Source: Planctomycetota bacterium (GTDB taxonomy: Bacteria > Planctomycetota > UBA1135 > UBA2386). Taken from it: a stretch of DNA of 64,000 nucleotides. Position numbers and translations under genes: made by a program. Shown here piece by piece: positions 37,301 through 45,642 of the stretch. Position 1 is the first letter of the stretch. Each line of letters opens with the position of its first letter. Location of the stretch: assembly GCA_014192625.1 (NCBI GenBank), contig BJHM01000012.1, positions 44,970 to 108,969 on the forward strand, read 5' to 3'. The notes below the pieces were generated by a model. The model did not search any database. It was not told where the DNA came from and saw only the letters and a list, made by a program, of their open reading frames with translations.

Positions 37301-37515
37301 TCAGCGAACGCGCACAAATCCGATCGGGTCGCCGACCATGTAGGTTGGGATCATGTCATCCTCCGCCTCACACTCAGCAAAACTCGGTGCCGCAGCTGCT
37401 AAGCACCAAGCAAGCTCCTCGGCTTTAGTGGTGATCGGCCCTCGCCTTTTCAGCCCGCCAAACATGGCCTTCGCCAGGGTGCGCGCCTAATCGCGCTCGC
37501 GCACAAAGGCTTCGA
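37301..37515 (-). pseudogene. Degenerate tandem copy of the 3' end of the next gene
   Basis: These 215 bases repeat 37527-37741 with about 15 substitutions (about 7 percent) and no indel. The original is the C-terminal 71 codons of the 237-aa gene. In the copy the frame still ends with the same stop, but one codon corresponding to a glutamine has become TAG (in the REREQAR segment), and no 5' part or start is present. The offset of 226 bp suggests a simple tandem duplication that has since drifted. Confidence 0.85.
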
Positions 37516-37526
37516 ATGCCAGAGCG

Positions 37527-38240
37527 TCAGCGAACGCGCACAAATCCGATCGGGTCGCCGACCACGGCGGTTGGGATCATGTCATCCTCCGCCTCACACT
37601 CAGCACCACTCGGTGCCGCAGCTTCTAAGAACCAACCAAGCTCCTCGGCTGAAGTGGTGATCAGCCCTGGCCTTTTCAGCCCGCCAAACATGGCCTTCGC
37701 CAGGGTTCGCGCCTGCTCGCGTTCGCGCACAAAGGCTTCGACATCGAGGTGCACTGGAGGAATGCGGCCGTAGGCCACACCACTCAGCAAAGGCCACGTT
37801 TCGGGATCGGAGAACAGGCTGACGCAACCGAGATGATCGTAGCCGCCATACGCCGCGGCAATCGCCCCGTCCATCGGCTCGATCTTGATGATCCCAGCGA
37901 GTCCGACGCTGGCCAAGCCAGCCATCAGCACATCGCATTCGCGCGTTGAGCGATTGACGGCACGCAGCGAGCGGCCGCGGATACAGCGCTCGGCGATCAA
38001 CACCGGCAACTCAGCTACGCCGGCACCGACATAGAGCGAACGGCCACCCTGCGGCACACGCTTTAGTAAAGCCCTAGCCCAGACTTCGCCTAGTTCAAAC
38101 ACCTGCGGCCGGATCTGCGACCAACGTTCCTCACCGTGCTCGTGAAAGTAGATCTCGCCAAGCTCCTGCCAATCGAGCGCGGCGAGCAACCGTTCGGTCG
38201 CATCACGCCAACTATCCCACGACCACTCGGCGGCACTCAT
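37527..38240 (-). CDS. Methyltransferase-like protein of unknown function
   Basis: A 237-aa cytoplasmic protein. Residues 67-105 (SLYVGAGVAELPVLIAE and RSLRAVNRSTRECDVLMAG) resemble the first strand, glycine loop and acidic turn of a SAM-dependent methyltransferase Rossmann fold, though the loop GAGVAELP is atypical. A later DHLGCVSLFSDPETWPLL segment is in the place of motif IV. Function cannot be named. The start ATG overlaps the stop of the DUF971 gene by 4 bp, so they are translationally coupled. Longer in-frame starts upstream lie inside that gene and are rejected. Its 3' end has been duplicated downstream. Confidence 0.65.
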   Translation of the reverse strand: MSAAEWSWDSWRDATERLLAALDWQELGEIYFHEHGEERWSQIRPQVFELGEVWARALLKRVPQGGRSLYVGAGVAELPVLIAERCIRGRSLRAVNRSTRECDVLMAGLASVGLAGIIKIEPMDGAIAAAYGGYDHLGCVSLFSDPETWPLLSGVAYGRIPPVHLDVEAFVREREQARTLAKAMFGGLKRPGLITTSAEELGWFLEAAAPSGAECEAEDDMIPTAVVGDPIGFVRVR

Positions 38241-38545
38241 TGCGTTTCCTCCACACCAAGCTTGCGCAAATATGGCCAACTGAAGATCCCCGTTTTGTGG
38301 CCGTCGCTCCAAACGAACGACAGCGCATAACGACCGACCAGTTCGGAGACGAGCAGGATGATGTCGTCCGCCACCGTGGCAGGGTTGAGGATCTTGCGAC
38401 CGGTACCCTCTTCGATGCAGTTCGCGCATGGGCACGCGAGCCGCAGTGAACGCGCTCCGTAGTCAGAGACCGGCCCGTCCTTCCACTGGATTCGGAGCGT
38501 GAACGGCGAGATGAGATCAGCAGCTTTTGGTTGCGGGTTGGTCAT
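38237..38545 (-). CDS. DUF971-domain protein (GBBH-like N-terminal domain)
   Basis: A 102-aa protein matching the small DUF971 fold: LRIQWKDGPVSDYGARSLRL near 20, the cysteine cluster ACPCANCIEE near 43, and the end LSFVWSDGHKTGIFSWPYL, where SDGHxxGIFxWxYLR is the family hallmark. The domain also occurs at the N-terminus of gamma-butyrobetaine hydroxylases and alongside Mrp/ApbC iron-sulfur carriers. The start chosen is MTNPQPKAADLIS; an upstream ATG adds only six residues. It is coupled by an ATGA overlap to the methyltransferase-like gene and divergent from mobA 53 bp away. Confidence 0.85.
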   Translation of the reverse strand: MTNPQPKAADLISPFTLRIQWKDGPVSDYGARSLRLACPCANCIEEGTGRKILNPATVADDIILLVSELVGRYALSFVWSDGHKTGIFSWPYLRKLGVEETQ

Positions 38546-38598
38546 GAGGACGAGCGAAAGCACTTGAGCACCAGCATGCGATCTACGAAAAGATCTGC

Positions 38599-39216
38599 AT
38601 GCGGGTCGGATCGCTTATTCTGGCAGGTGGGCGCAGTCGGCGCATGGGCAAGCCAAAAGAGTCTCTGACTCTGGGCGGAAAAACCCTGCTCGGCCGCGCG
38701 GTCGAGACCCTGCTGCACTGCACTTGGCCGGTCGTGGTGGTAGCGCGCGGTGGCGACCAGCAAATGCCGCCGCTACCCCCCGAAGCAGAAGTGATTCACG
38801 ACGACTCCCCTGATGCCGGGCCGCTGCTAGCCATCGCAAAAGGCATGCGTCATCTGCGCCACACACACGGCTTCCACGACCTGGATGCGTTGTTCGTGAC
38901 CGGCTGCGATTCGCCATACCTGACCGCTGCGGTAGTCGGCTGGCTGCGAGATCAGCTGGGCTTGCATCAATGCGTGGTGCCGCGCGGCAACGGCTTTCTG
39001 CAACCCCTGTGCGCAATCTACCGCCTGAACTGCCTACCTGAAATCGATGCGCTGTTGCTTTGTGGCATCGTCACGCCGCGAACAATCGTCGAGCAGACCA
39101 AGGCGCTCGTGCCGCTCGAATCGGCACTGCGCAAGTTTGACCCGGAGCTGCACTGCCTAAACAATCTCAACACGCCTGAAGACTTCGCGCAGGCATTGCG
39201 CGACTTCGGCGCATGA
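38599..39216 (+). CDS. mobA: Molybdenum cofactor guanylyltransferase MobA
   Basis: A 205-aa cytoplasmic enzyme that adds GMP to molybdopterin-molybdenum cofactor to make the bis-MGD or MGD form used by DMSO-reductase-type enzymes. The N-terminal nucleotidyltransferase signature LAGGRSRRMGKPK is at about 8-20. DDSPDAGPLLAIAKGM near 68 and FVTGCDSPYLTA near 98 (the Mg-binding aspartate) follow. The end NNLNTPEDF is the usual family finish. The length is typical. The stop overlaps the start of a broken metallo-hydrolase gene. No Mo-enzyme gene is in the window. Confidence 0.88.
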   Translation: MRVGSLILAGGRSRRMGKPKESLTLGGKTLLGRAVETLLHCTWPVVVVARGGDQQMPPLPPEAEVIHDDSPDAGPLLAIAKGMRHLRHTHGFHDLDALFVTGCDSPYLTAAVVGWLRDQLGLHQCVVPRGNGFLQPLCAIYRLNCLPEIDALLLCGIVTPRTIVEQTKALVPLESALRKFDPELHCLNNLNTPEDFAQALRDFGA

Positions 39217-40054
39217 GCCAGCGAATGCCACTGGCAATGACCATCCTAGGCTCGGGCACGGCGATCCCGGTGCCGGACCGTTTTAAAGCGGGATATCTGC
39301 TCGCGCGCATGAAGCGACTCGGCTGCTCGTTGATTGCGGCCCCGGCACGCTGCGCCGCCTCGCCCAAACCGGCACTTCGCTGCGCGATATCGATGCGGTT
39401 TTTCTGACGCACTACCACACCGATCCTTGCGCCGATCTCGCCGCGCTGCTGTTTGCGTTACGCAAGCCCGCAATTCCCAGGTCGTAAAACCGCTGCAACC
39501 TGTTTTTCGCACCCGGCCTCGACCGGCTGCTGCGACTGCTTGCAAAAGCGTGGCCGTGGACACTGCCGCGCGATTACGAACTGCGCACCACAGAACTGGC
39601 TCCGATGACCCTTACGTTCGGCGGACTCGACGTACTTTGCCTACCAATCCGCCACACAGCACAGAGCCTCGGCTATCGATTTACCGCACCGATAACGCAA
39701 GCGAGCATCGCCTTCAGCGGCGACGCCGACGAATGCGACGCGCTGGTGGAGTTGGCGCGTGACGTGGATTTGTTTGTCTGCGACGCGGCATTTCCAGACG
39801 GCCAACGCACGGAAGGTCACCTCACGCCATCGCTCGCGGCAGCCCATGCAGAACGCGCCGGCGCCCAGCGCCTGCTATCGACGCACTTTTATCCAGAATG
39901 CGAAACGGTCGATGTCGTCGGCGCTGCCGCACATCACTGCACAGCTCCCGTGCACGCCGCAGTAGACCTACAGCGCGCTGGAGACCTGCAGCGCTGGCGC
40001 ATACACCACACCAGCAGCAGCAGCAGCCAATGGCGGATCGGCGCAATCGACTAG
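39213..40054 (+). pseudogene. Metallo-beta-lactamase-fold (RNase Z-like) hydrolase gene, frame-broken
   Basis: Starting at the ATG overlapping the mobA stop, the protein reads MTILGSGTAIPVPDRFKAGY. After about 39315 (in a GCGCGC run) the frame shifts and continues with LLVDCGPGTLRRLAQTGTSL and FLTHYHTDPCADLAALLFAL. A second disturbance at about 39455-39500 introduces a TAA, after which the frame resumes with LFFAPGLDRLLRLLAKAWPW and IAFSGDADECDALVELARD, ending with LLSTHFYPE. The zinc motif reads HYHTDP instead of HxHxDH. Two or more indels plus a changed metal ligand argue for true inactivation, although assembly slips cannot be excluded. Confidence 0.8.
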
Positions 40055-40161
40055 CCGCAGTCAAAGATCTGGCCTTGGGACTTTTCTTCATGCAAAGAAT
40101 TGGCATTGTTGTCTCACCCGCCTCTGGTGTTGTTGGCCGACCGAGGCGAACTCAAGGCCCT

Positions 40162-41874
40162 ATGTTTCTCCCTCAAGTGGCAGCAATTTTTTCCTGCATG
40201 TTGTTCTGGCTTGGTATTGCCAACGCGCAATTGCTGCCCAACGTCCTGATGATCGTGGCCGACGATTTTGGCGTAGATCAGCTGAGTTGCTTTGGTGCAA
40301 CGAACGCAGCACCAACCCCAAACATCGACGCACTTGCCACTACTGGTATGCGGTTCACTAGCGCCTATATGAACCCCGCATGCTCGCCCAGTCGCGGTGC
40401 GATGCTGACTGGGCGCTTCGCCTTCCGAAACGGGCTAACACAATCCCTGCCGTATCAAGCGCCAGGCATTGCCCCCGGTGAAATCATGCTGCCAACGCCG
40501 CTGGCCGCAATGGGATACTCGACCGCGCTGATTGGCAAATGGCACTTGGGCAGCAGATACGGCAATTGGACGCCAAACCTGTTCGGCTGGCCTCATTTCG
40601 CTGGCGTGATGGAAGGTGGCATTGCCGATTACTATCAATATCCCAAGGTCATCGACGGCACGGCAACCATCGTCAATCGTTACGCTACCACCGATCAGGT
40701 CGATGACGCGCTCGCTTGGATCCGCGGCCAATCTGGCCAGTGGTGCCTTGTGCTGTCGCTTTGTGCGCCACATTCGCCTTACCACGTGCCGCCCGCGACG
40801 CTGCACACAGAAAATCTGACAGGACTAAATCCGGCGGCCAACCCGCTGCCATTCCACCGCGCGATGATCGAAGCCTTGGACAGTGAGATCGGCCGTCTGC
40901 TTGCAGGACTAAGCACGACAACGCTTGCGCGGACCAACGTGATCTTTTCGGGTGACAACGGCACCGACAATGTCGTGGTCCAGCCACCGCAAGTGCCATC
41001 TCACGGCAAGGGCTCACTGTATACCGACGGCATTCACGTGCCGCTGATTGTGCGCGGGCCCGCAGTCGCTGTGCCGGGTTCAACCTCGAGCGCCTTGATT
41101 AGCGGCGTCGACTTATTCCCGACGATCCTTCAACTGTGCGGCTCGACCTACCCACTGGGCGTGCCGCAAGCCAATCCGATCGACGGCCGCAGCTTTGTTC
41201 CGCTGCTGAATGGCACAGCGACCGCGATTCGCAACCATGTCTATAGCGAAATCACTGGCACGCCATGGGGCGAAGGGGTCACTGCGATCGACGTTACGCA
41301 CTCGTTGATCCGCTACTCGCGAGTAATGCCCCAGCACGAAGAGTTCTACAACCATAGCGTGGATCCACTTCAGACCAACAACCTGCTGCTTCAGCCAATG
41401 AGCACCACGGATATGTCGGCATACCAAAGGCTCGTAGGCTGCATCTCAGCGATTCGGCCCTGCGGTTGGGTAACCACCTACGGCACTGGCTGCGGTGGCA
41501 GCAACGGTTTGCTCCAGGTGCGGGCGCAAACCATGCCTAATCTCGGCAACGACTTCTATCTACAGGTCGTGAACCAGAACACCTCGGCACCTTTTATCTT
41601 CACCGCACTCGGGTTTTCCGACCAAGTGCACGGCGCCATGCAGCTCCCGTTCGATCTAACCTTGGTCGGCATGCCAACCTGCTCCCTTTATTCGAGCGTG
41701 GATGCCTTCATCTGGATGGAGAGCCTGAGCGGCTTTGGGGTGCTCCCACTGCCTAACGCCCAGCACTTGTTAGGCCTCCAAATGTATCTGCAGTCCTTCG
41801 CCTACGATTTCGGTGTCAACGCAGCAAACCTGCTGACGAGTCATGGGCTGCGCTGCGTGCTAGGCAACCTTTAG
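40162..41874 (+). CDS. Secreted sulfatase with planctomycete-type C-terminal domain
   Basis: A 570-aa sulfatase (alkaline-phosphatase superfamily) that hydrolyses sulfate esters, probably on sulfated polysaccharides. MFLPQVAAIFSCMLFWLGIANAQ is a signal peptide; a longer frame to an ATG upstream exists but lacks that feature. The metal-binding VADDFG (about 32-37) and the formylglycine motif CSPSRGAMLTGR (Cys 74) are intact, so it needs an FGE or anSME maturase. GKWHLGSRYG near 130 and FSGDNGTDN near 270 complete the site. The last 130 residues (from YGTGCGGSN) match the shared secreted domain, with LPFDLTLVGMPTC close to the 4.7-kb protein. Confidence 0.92.
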   Translation: MFLPQVAAIFSCMLFWLGIANAQLLPNVLMIVADDFGVDQLSCFGATNAAPTPNIDALATTGMRFTSAYMNPACSPSRGAMLTGRFAFRNGLTQSLPYQAPGIAPGEIMLPTPLAAMGYSTALIGKWHLGSRYGNWTPNLFGWPHFAGVMEGGIADYYQYPKVIDGTATIVNRYATTDQVDDALAWIRGQSGQWCLVLSLCAPHSPYHVPPATLHTENLTGLNPAANPLPFHRAMIEALDSEIGRLLAGLSTTTLARTNVIFSGDNGTDNVVVQPPQVPSHGKGSLYTDGIHVPLIVRGPAVAVPGSTSSALISGVDLFPTILQLCGSTYPLGVPQANPIDGRSFVPLLNGTATAIRNHVYSEITGTPWGEGVTAIDVTHSLIRYSRVMPQHEEFYNHSVDPLQTNNLLLQPMSTTDMSAYQRLVGCISAIRPCGWVTTYGTGCGGSNGLLQVRAQTMPNLGNDFYLQVVNQNTSAPFIFTALGFSDQVHGAMQLPFDLTLVGMPTCSLYSSVDAFIWMESLSGFGVLPLPNAQHLLGLQMYLQSFAYDFGVNAANLLTSHGLRCVLGNL

Positions 41875-42019
41875 CAGAGCGCCGGCCGCAAGGGCCTAGC
41901 AGAAGCAGGAACTCCGGCGGCAGCAAGAACCGCAACGGGCAGTGGCGATTTGATCCTGCGGCCTTCTCGCGCAGTCAACCCTGCGGTGTGACTCGCTTCG
42001 TGGCAGCTGCAACGGCAAT

Positions 42020-43564
42020 TCAAGGGTCACTGGGACGATTGCGTTCTTTATCGAGGTAATCGTTGATGCCTCGAATCAGGTCGTCGGCGTTGCCCGGGCG
42101 AATGGGCTTCGCCGGGGCCGAAGCGAAAACGGACTGCGGCAACGGACTCGCCGGACGCTTCACCCTTGCAGCGATCCGACGCAGCAGAAAACCCGACAGC
42201 CGAAAACCAGACCACGCATCGAGCCCAAGAACACAGAGTGCCCACAGCAATGCGGTAAACCAACCCGTGCTGCGCTCCGCGAGCGGCCAGCGGCTAACTA
42301 CATAGCGACGATCCTCGCGCAACAACTCGCGCGAGTATGCGGCAATGTCTGTGGCCGTCACCGCATCGAGCGCGGCGAGAAACTGATCGAGGGTTTCACC
42401 GCGCCTGCCCGCAAGCCAACAAACCTGCATCACCTCCGCGAGTTGATCGTTTGTGCCAACCTGCAGCGCAGGCCGTTGCGCCGCCTTTGCTGCGGCGAAG
42501 CGCGCGGCATTGGGCGATTGCAGCAGAGCGATCCATGAATCAACCGCTTCGAGCGCCATCGGCAACTGCACCGGGTCAGCTACCGTGGCAGCAAACTCCA
42601 GCCGGTTGCCTTCACGAAAACTGTGCAGGCGCACCGCCAGCGACGACAATAGCGTCGGCCGGTCACCGCCCGACTCGGTCGGTTGATCCGCGTAGGCAGC
42701 CAACACGCGGGGGATCGCATTGGCGCGCAAGTTCTCACCCGGCAAATGAAAGCCCGTGACCAACCAACCGCTCGGGTCGTTGGGATACCCCTCCCAGACC
42801 CCCCTCCCAGTCCAACCGCGCGGCGGATCACGCTGCGGTGATGAACCGCCCTTTGGCACGGCAGCGAATGCTCCCTCGATTGCGTCACCGCAGGTTTTTG
42901 CCGCCACTGGGCCAGCAAAACCAAAGGCCAAGTTGCCCAACCGGCACCACCGCTCAAAAAATCGCCGCAGCATGTCCGACTCAATCCCACCGGTCCGGTC
43001 ACCAAAAACCGGCCGACCAAGCGCATGCCCTGGGTAAATCATCTTCTCGTAGGTCACCTGCCCCGCCTGCACCTCGCGGCGCGAAACCTCCTCGTAGACT
43101 TCTTGCCGCGCAGTGATCACTTCATCAAAGCGAAAGGCGGGGCGCAGCAAATGGTCGGCGAGCCAATCCACCGCCAATTGCCACTGCGCAGCTGGCACCT
43201 CGATCTGAAACAGCGTGCACTCGTGCAGAGTGCGAGCGCGGACTGTCCCGCCACAGGCAAGCAGCGCTTTGTCATACGACTGCCGCGACGCAACTGTGGT
43301 GCTGCCTAGTAGCACATGCTGCAAAACTTGTGCGATGCCGCGTTCAAAGCCAACTTCGTCACGGGCACCAAAGCCGAGCATCGCCGTCAGCAAAAATCGC
43401 TCACGGATCGGCCCGTTGAAGGACCAGATTCGAAGCCCCGCAGGACTCAGAATCTCGATCGGCTGGCCACCTGCTCCAACGTCCTGCCCGACAACGGATG
43501 CAGCCAAAAGCAGCAATCCTGCAAGCGGGGAGATTCGGCGGACCGGTCCGATTCGGATGCGCAT
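42020..43564 (-). CDS. M16 peptidase-like protein lacking the zinc motif, with C-terminal membrane segment
   Basis: A 514-aa protein starting MRIRIGPVRRISPLAGLLLLAASVVGQ (signal peptide or N-terminal anchor). Two M16 (insulinase or mitochondrial-processing-peptidase-like) domains are recognisable: FGARDEVGFERGIAQVLQHV near 65 and the YEEVSRREVQ helix region near 150. The active-site block that should read HxxEH is AQVLQHVLL at 78-86: both His1 and Glu are Gln, so it should be catalytically dead. M16 families often pair an inactive with an active subunit, but no active partner is adjacent. A transmembrane segment (FTALLWALCVLGL) and a basic tail follow at about 425-500. Confidence 0.7.
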   Translation of the reverse strand: MRIRIGPVRRISPLAGLLLLAASVVGQDVGAGGQPIEILSPAGLRIWSFNGPIRERFLLTAMLGFGARDEVGFERGIAQVLQHVLLGSTTVASRQSYDKALLACGGTVRARTLHECTLFQIEVPAAQWQLAVDWLADHLLRPAFRFDEVITARQEVYEEVSRREVQAGQVTYEKMIYPGHALGRPVFGDRTGGIESDMLRRFFERWCRLGNLAFGFAGPVAAKTCGDAIEGAFAAVPKGGSSPQRDPPRGWTGRGVWEGYPNDPSGWLVTGFHLPGENLRANAIPRVLAAYADQPTESGGDRPTLLSSLAVRLHSFREGNRLEFAATVADPVQLPMALEAVDSWIALLQSPNAARFAAAKAAQRPALQVGTNDQLAEVMQVCWLAGRRGETLDQFLAALDAVTATDIAAYSRELLREDRRYVVSRWPLAERSTGWFTALLWALCVLGLDAWSGFRLSGFLLRRIAARVKRPASPLPQSVFASAPAKPIRPGNADDLIRGINDYLDKERNRPSDP

Positions 43565-43693
43565 CAGCGGCAACCATAAGCCAAAAGCAGTGCCACAGGG
43601 CAAGCTGATCCGCTGCTGGCCTTGCGCCAACACCTGCCACTTGCGATCCTCTTCGCCCCGCACTTGGCCAACCCCGATCCCGAGCGAACTCGC

Positions 43694-45595
43694 ATGAGCA
43701 CGACCGTCGAAAAACATCCGTTCCAAGCTGAAGTCAACGAAGTCCTGTCGATCGTCGTCAACTCGCTCTACAGCCATCGCGAGGTCTTCTTGCGCGAGCT
43801 GATCAGCAACGCGAGCGATGCCATCGACCACCTCAACCTCGACGCGCTGTCATCGCCCACACTACTTGGCGAAGACAAGGAGCTGCGGATCGAACTGATC
43901 CCCGACCGCGCCGCCGGCACGCTTTTGATCCGCGACAATGGCCGCGGCATGACGCGCGAGGCGCTGATCGCCAATCTCGGCACGATCGCACGCTCAGGCA
44001 CGAAGAAGCTGATGCAATCGCTGTCCGCCGAGCAGAAGAAGGACGTGGCGATGATCGGCCAGTTTGGCGTTGGCTTCTACTCGGCGTTCCTCGTGGCCGA
44101 CACGGTCACGGTCACATCGCGCGCCGCTGGCAGCGACACAGCTTGGGTCTGGCAGAGCCAGGCACGCGGCGATTTCGAAGTGCGTCCCGGCGAGCGGGCC
44201 AGTCGCGGCACCGACATCGTGCTGCAACTCAAAGAAGACGCGAAGGAATACCTCGATGAGTGGTCGTTGCGAGAAGTCGTGCGCAAATACAGCGACTATG
44301 TGCGTTGGCCGATCCGCATGCAGGTCGAGCGCGGCGAAGGCGAAGCCAAGAAGACCGAGTGGGACACGATCAACGAAGGCAGCGCGTTGTGGATGCGCGC
44401 CAAGTCAGAGGTCACGCACGATCAATACGTAGAGTTCTACAAGCAGACGAGCCATGACTGGACCGAGCCGATGGCATGGACCCACTTCAAGGTCGAAGGC
44501 ACGCACGAGCTAGCCGGCATCCTGTTCCTGCCGACCAAGGCGCCGATGGACATTGGCGACCGCAAGAAAGGTGGCGTGCGCCTGTTCGTGAAGCGCGTCT
44601 TCATCATGGACGACGCGCAGGAGATCCTGCCCGAGTGGCTGCGCTTTGTGCGCGGTGTCGTCGATAGCGAAGACCTGCCGCTCAATGTCTCGCGCGAAAT
44701 CCTGCAGAAGGACGCGACGACGCGCTTCATCAAGAAGCAGGTGGTGCAGAAGACGCTGAACCTGCTGGAGGAATTGGCCAAGGAAGGCGAAGCCGAGGTC
44801 GAAGTCGATGGCGTAAAGCAGATGAAGAATCGCTACCTCGATTTCTGGCGCGAGTTCGGCCGGGTGCTCAAGGAAGGCGTGTATCACGATGCAGCATCGC
44901 GCGAACAACTCGCTCGCCTGCTGCGCTACGAAAGTTCGGCGGGCAAGAGCCTGACCGGTTTGCAAGATTACGTGAGCCGGATGCAGCCTGATCAGAAGGC
45001 GATTTACTACATCACCGCCGACAGCCTCACTACTGCACAAGCGAGCCCGCACATCGAGGCGCTCAAGAAGAGCAACTACGAAGTGCTGTTCATGAGTGAC
45101 CCGATTGATGAGTGGCTGGTTGATGTGCTGCGGCAATTCGAGGGCAAAGACCTTTGTTCGGCGAGCAAGGGCGATCTCGACTTGCCCGAGTCTGAGCAGG
45201 AAAAGCTGAACAAGGAGGAGCAGCAGAAGGACCTAGGCCCAATCCTCTCGCGCATTCACAAGGTGCTCGATCAGCAGGTGAAGGAAGTGCGCGTCACCGA
45301 CCGGCTCACCGACTCACCAGCTTGCCTCGTGACCGACCGCGACGGCATGAGCACCAGCATGGAGCGCCGCCTGCGCGAGGCCGGCCACGCCGTGCCCGAA
45401 CAAAAGCGCATCCTCGAACTCAATCCCAAACACGCGGTGGTGCAACGTCTGCGCAGCATCGCCGACCTTGACGATGTGAAGTTTCAGCACTGGGCCTCGC
45501 TGCTGCACGACCAAGCGTTGCTCGCCGAAGGCGTGCTGCCAGCGGACCCCGCAGGATTCGCGCGCCGCATCGCCGACCTGATGGCGGGCGCCTGA
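43694..45595 (+). CDS. htpG: Molecular chaperone HtpG (Hsp90)
   Basis: A 633-aa Hsp90 homologue. The GHKL ATPase domain has FLRELISNASDAIDHLN near 34 (the ELxxNxxDA helix), IRDNGRGMTREALIANLGTI near 79, and the GQFGVGFYSAFLVAD glycine-rich lid near 119. The middle domain carries FLPTKAPMDI near 281 and the catalytic-loop region LPLNVSREILQ near 330. The C-terminal dimerisation domain follows, with no MEEVD tail, as in bacteria. The start at MSTTVEKHPFQAEV matches other HtpGs; a 24-residue upstream extension is rejected. It refolds client proteins in the cytoplasm. Confidence 0.97.
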   Translation: MSTTVEKHPFQAEVNEVLSIVVNSLYSHREVFLRELISNASDAIDHLNLDALSSPTLLGEDKELRIELIPDRAAGTLLIRDNGRGMTREALIANLGTIARSGTKKLMQSLSAEQKKDVAMIGQFGVGFYSAFLVADTVTVTSRAAGSDTAWVWQSQARGDFEVRPGERASRGTDIVLQLKEDAKEYLDEWSLREVVRKYSDYVRWPIRMQVERGEGEAKKTEWDTINEGSALWMRAKSEVTHDQYVEFYKQTSHDWTEPMAWTHFKVEGTHELAGILFLPTKAPMDIGDRKKGGVRLFVKRVFIMDDAQEILPEWLRFVRGVVDSEDLPLNVSREILQKDATTRFIKKQVVQKTLNLLEELAKEGEAEVEVDGVKQMKNRYLDFWREFGRVLKEGVYHDAASREQLARLLRYESSAGKSLTGLQDYVSRMQPDQKAIYYITADSLTTAQASPHIEALKKSNYEVLFMSDPIDEWLVDVLRQFEGKDLCSASKGDLDLPESEQEKLNKEEQQKDLGPILSRIHKVLDQQVKEVRVTDRLTDSPACLVTDRDGMSTSMERRLREAGHAVPEQKRILELNPKHAVVQRLRSIADLDDVKFQHWASLLHDQALLAEGVLPADPAGFARRIADLMAGA

Positions 45596-45610
45596 TCGAC
45601 ACAACGCCGT

Positions 45611-45626
45611 GCTCGCTCGAGTGAGC
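45611..45626. terminator. Near-palindrome between convergent genes
   Basis: GCTCGCTCGAGTGAGC is palindromic except for one wobble pair and lies 16 bp after htpG and 17 bp before the end of the convergent carboxypeptidase gene. It may fold as a short stem for bidirectional termination. No T-run is seen. Confidence 0.3.
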
Positions 45627-45642
45627 CGGTGCTGCCACTTCA

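Noticed and set aside
40012..40026. CAG trinucleotide run at the end of the metallo-hydrolase pseudogene
   Set aside because: Only five units; too short to be meaningful.
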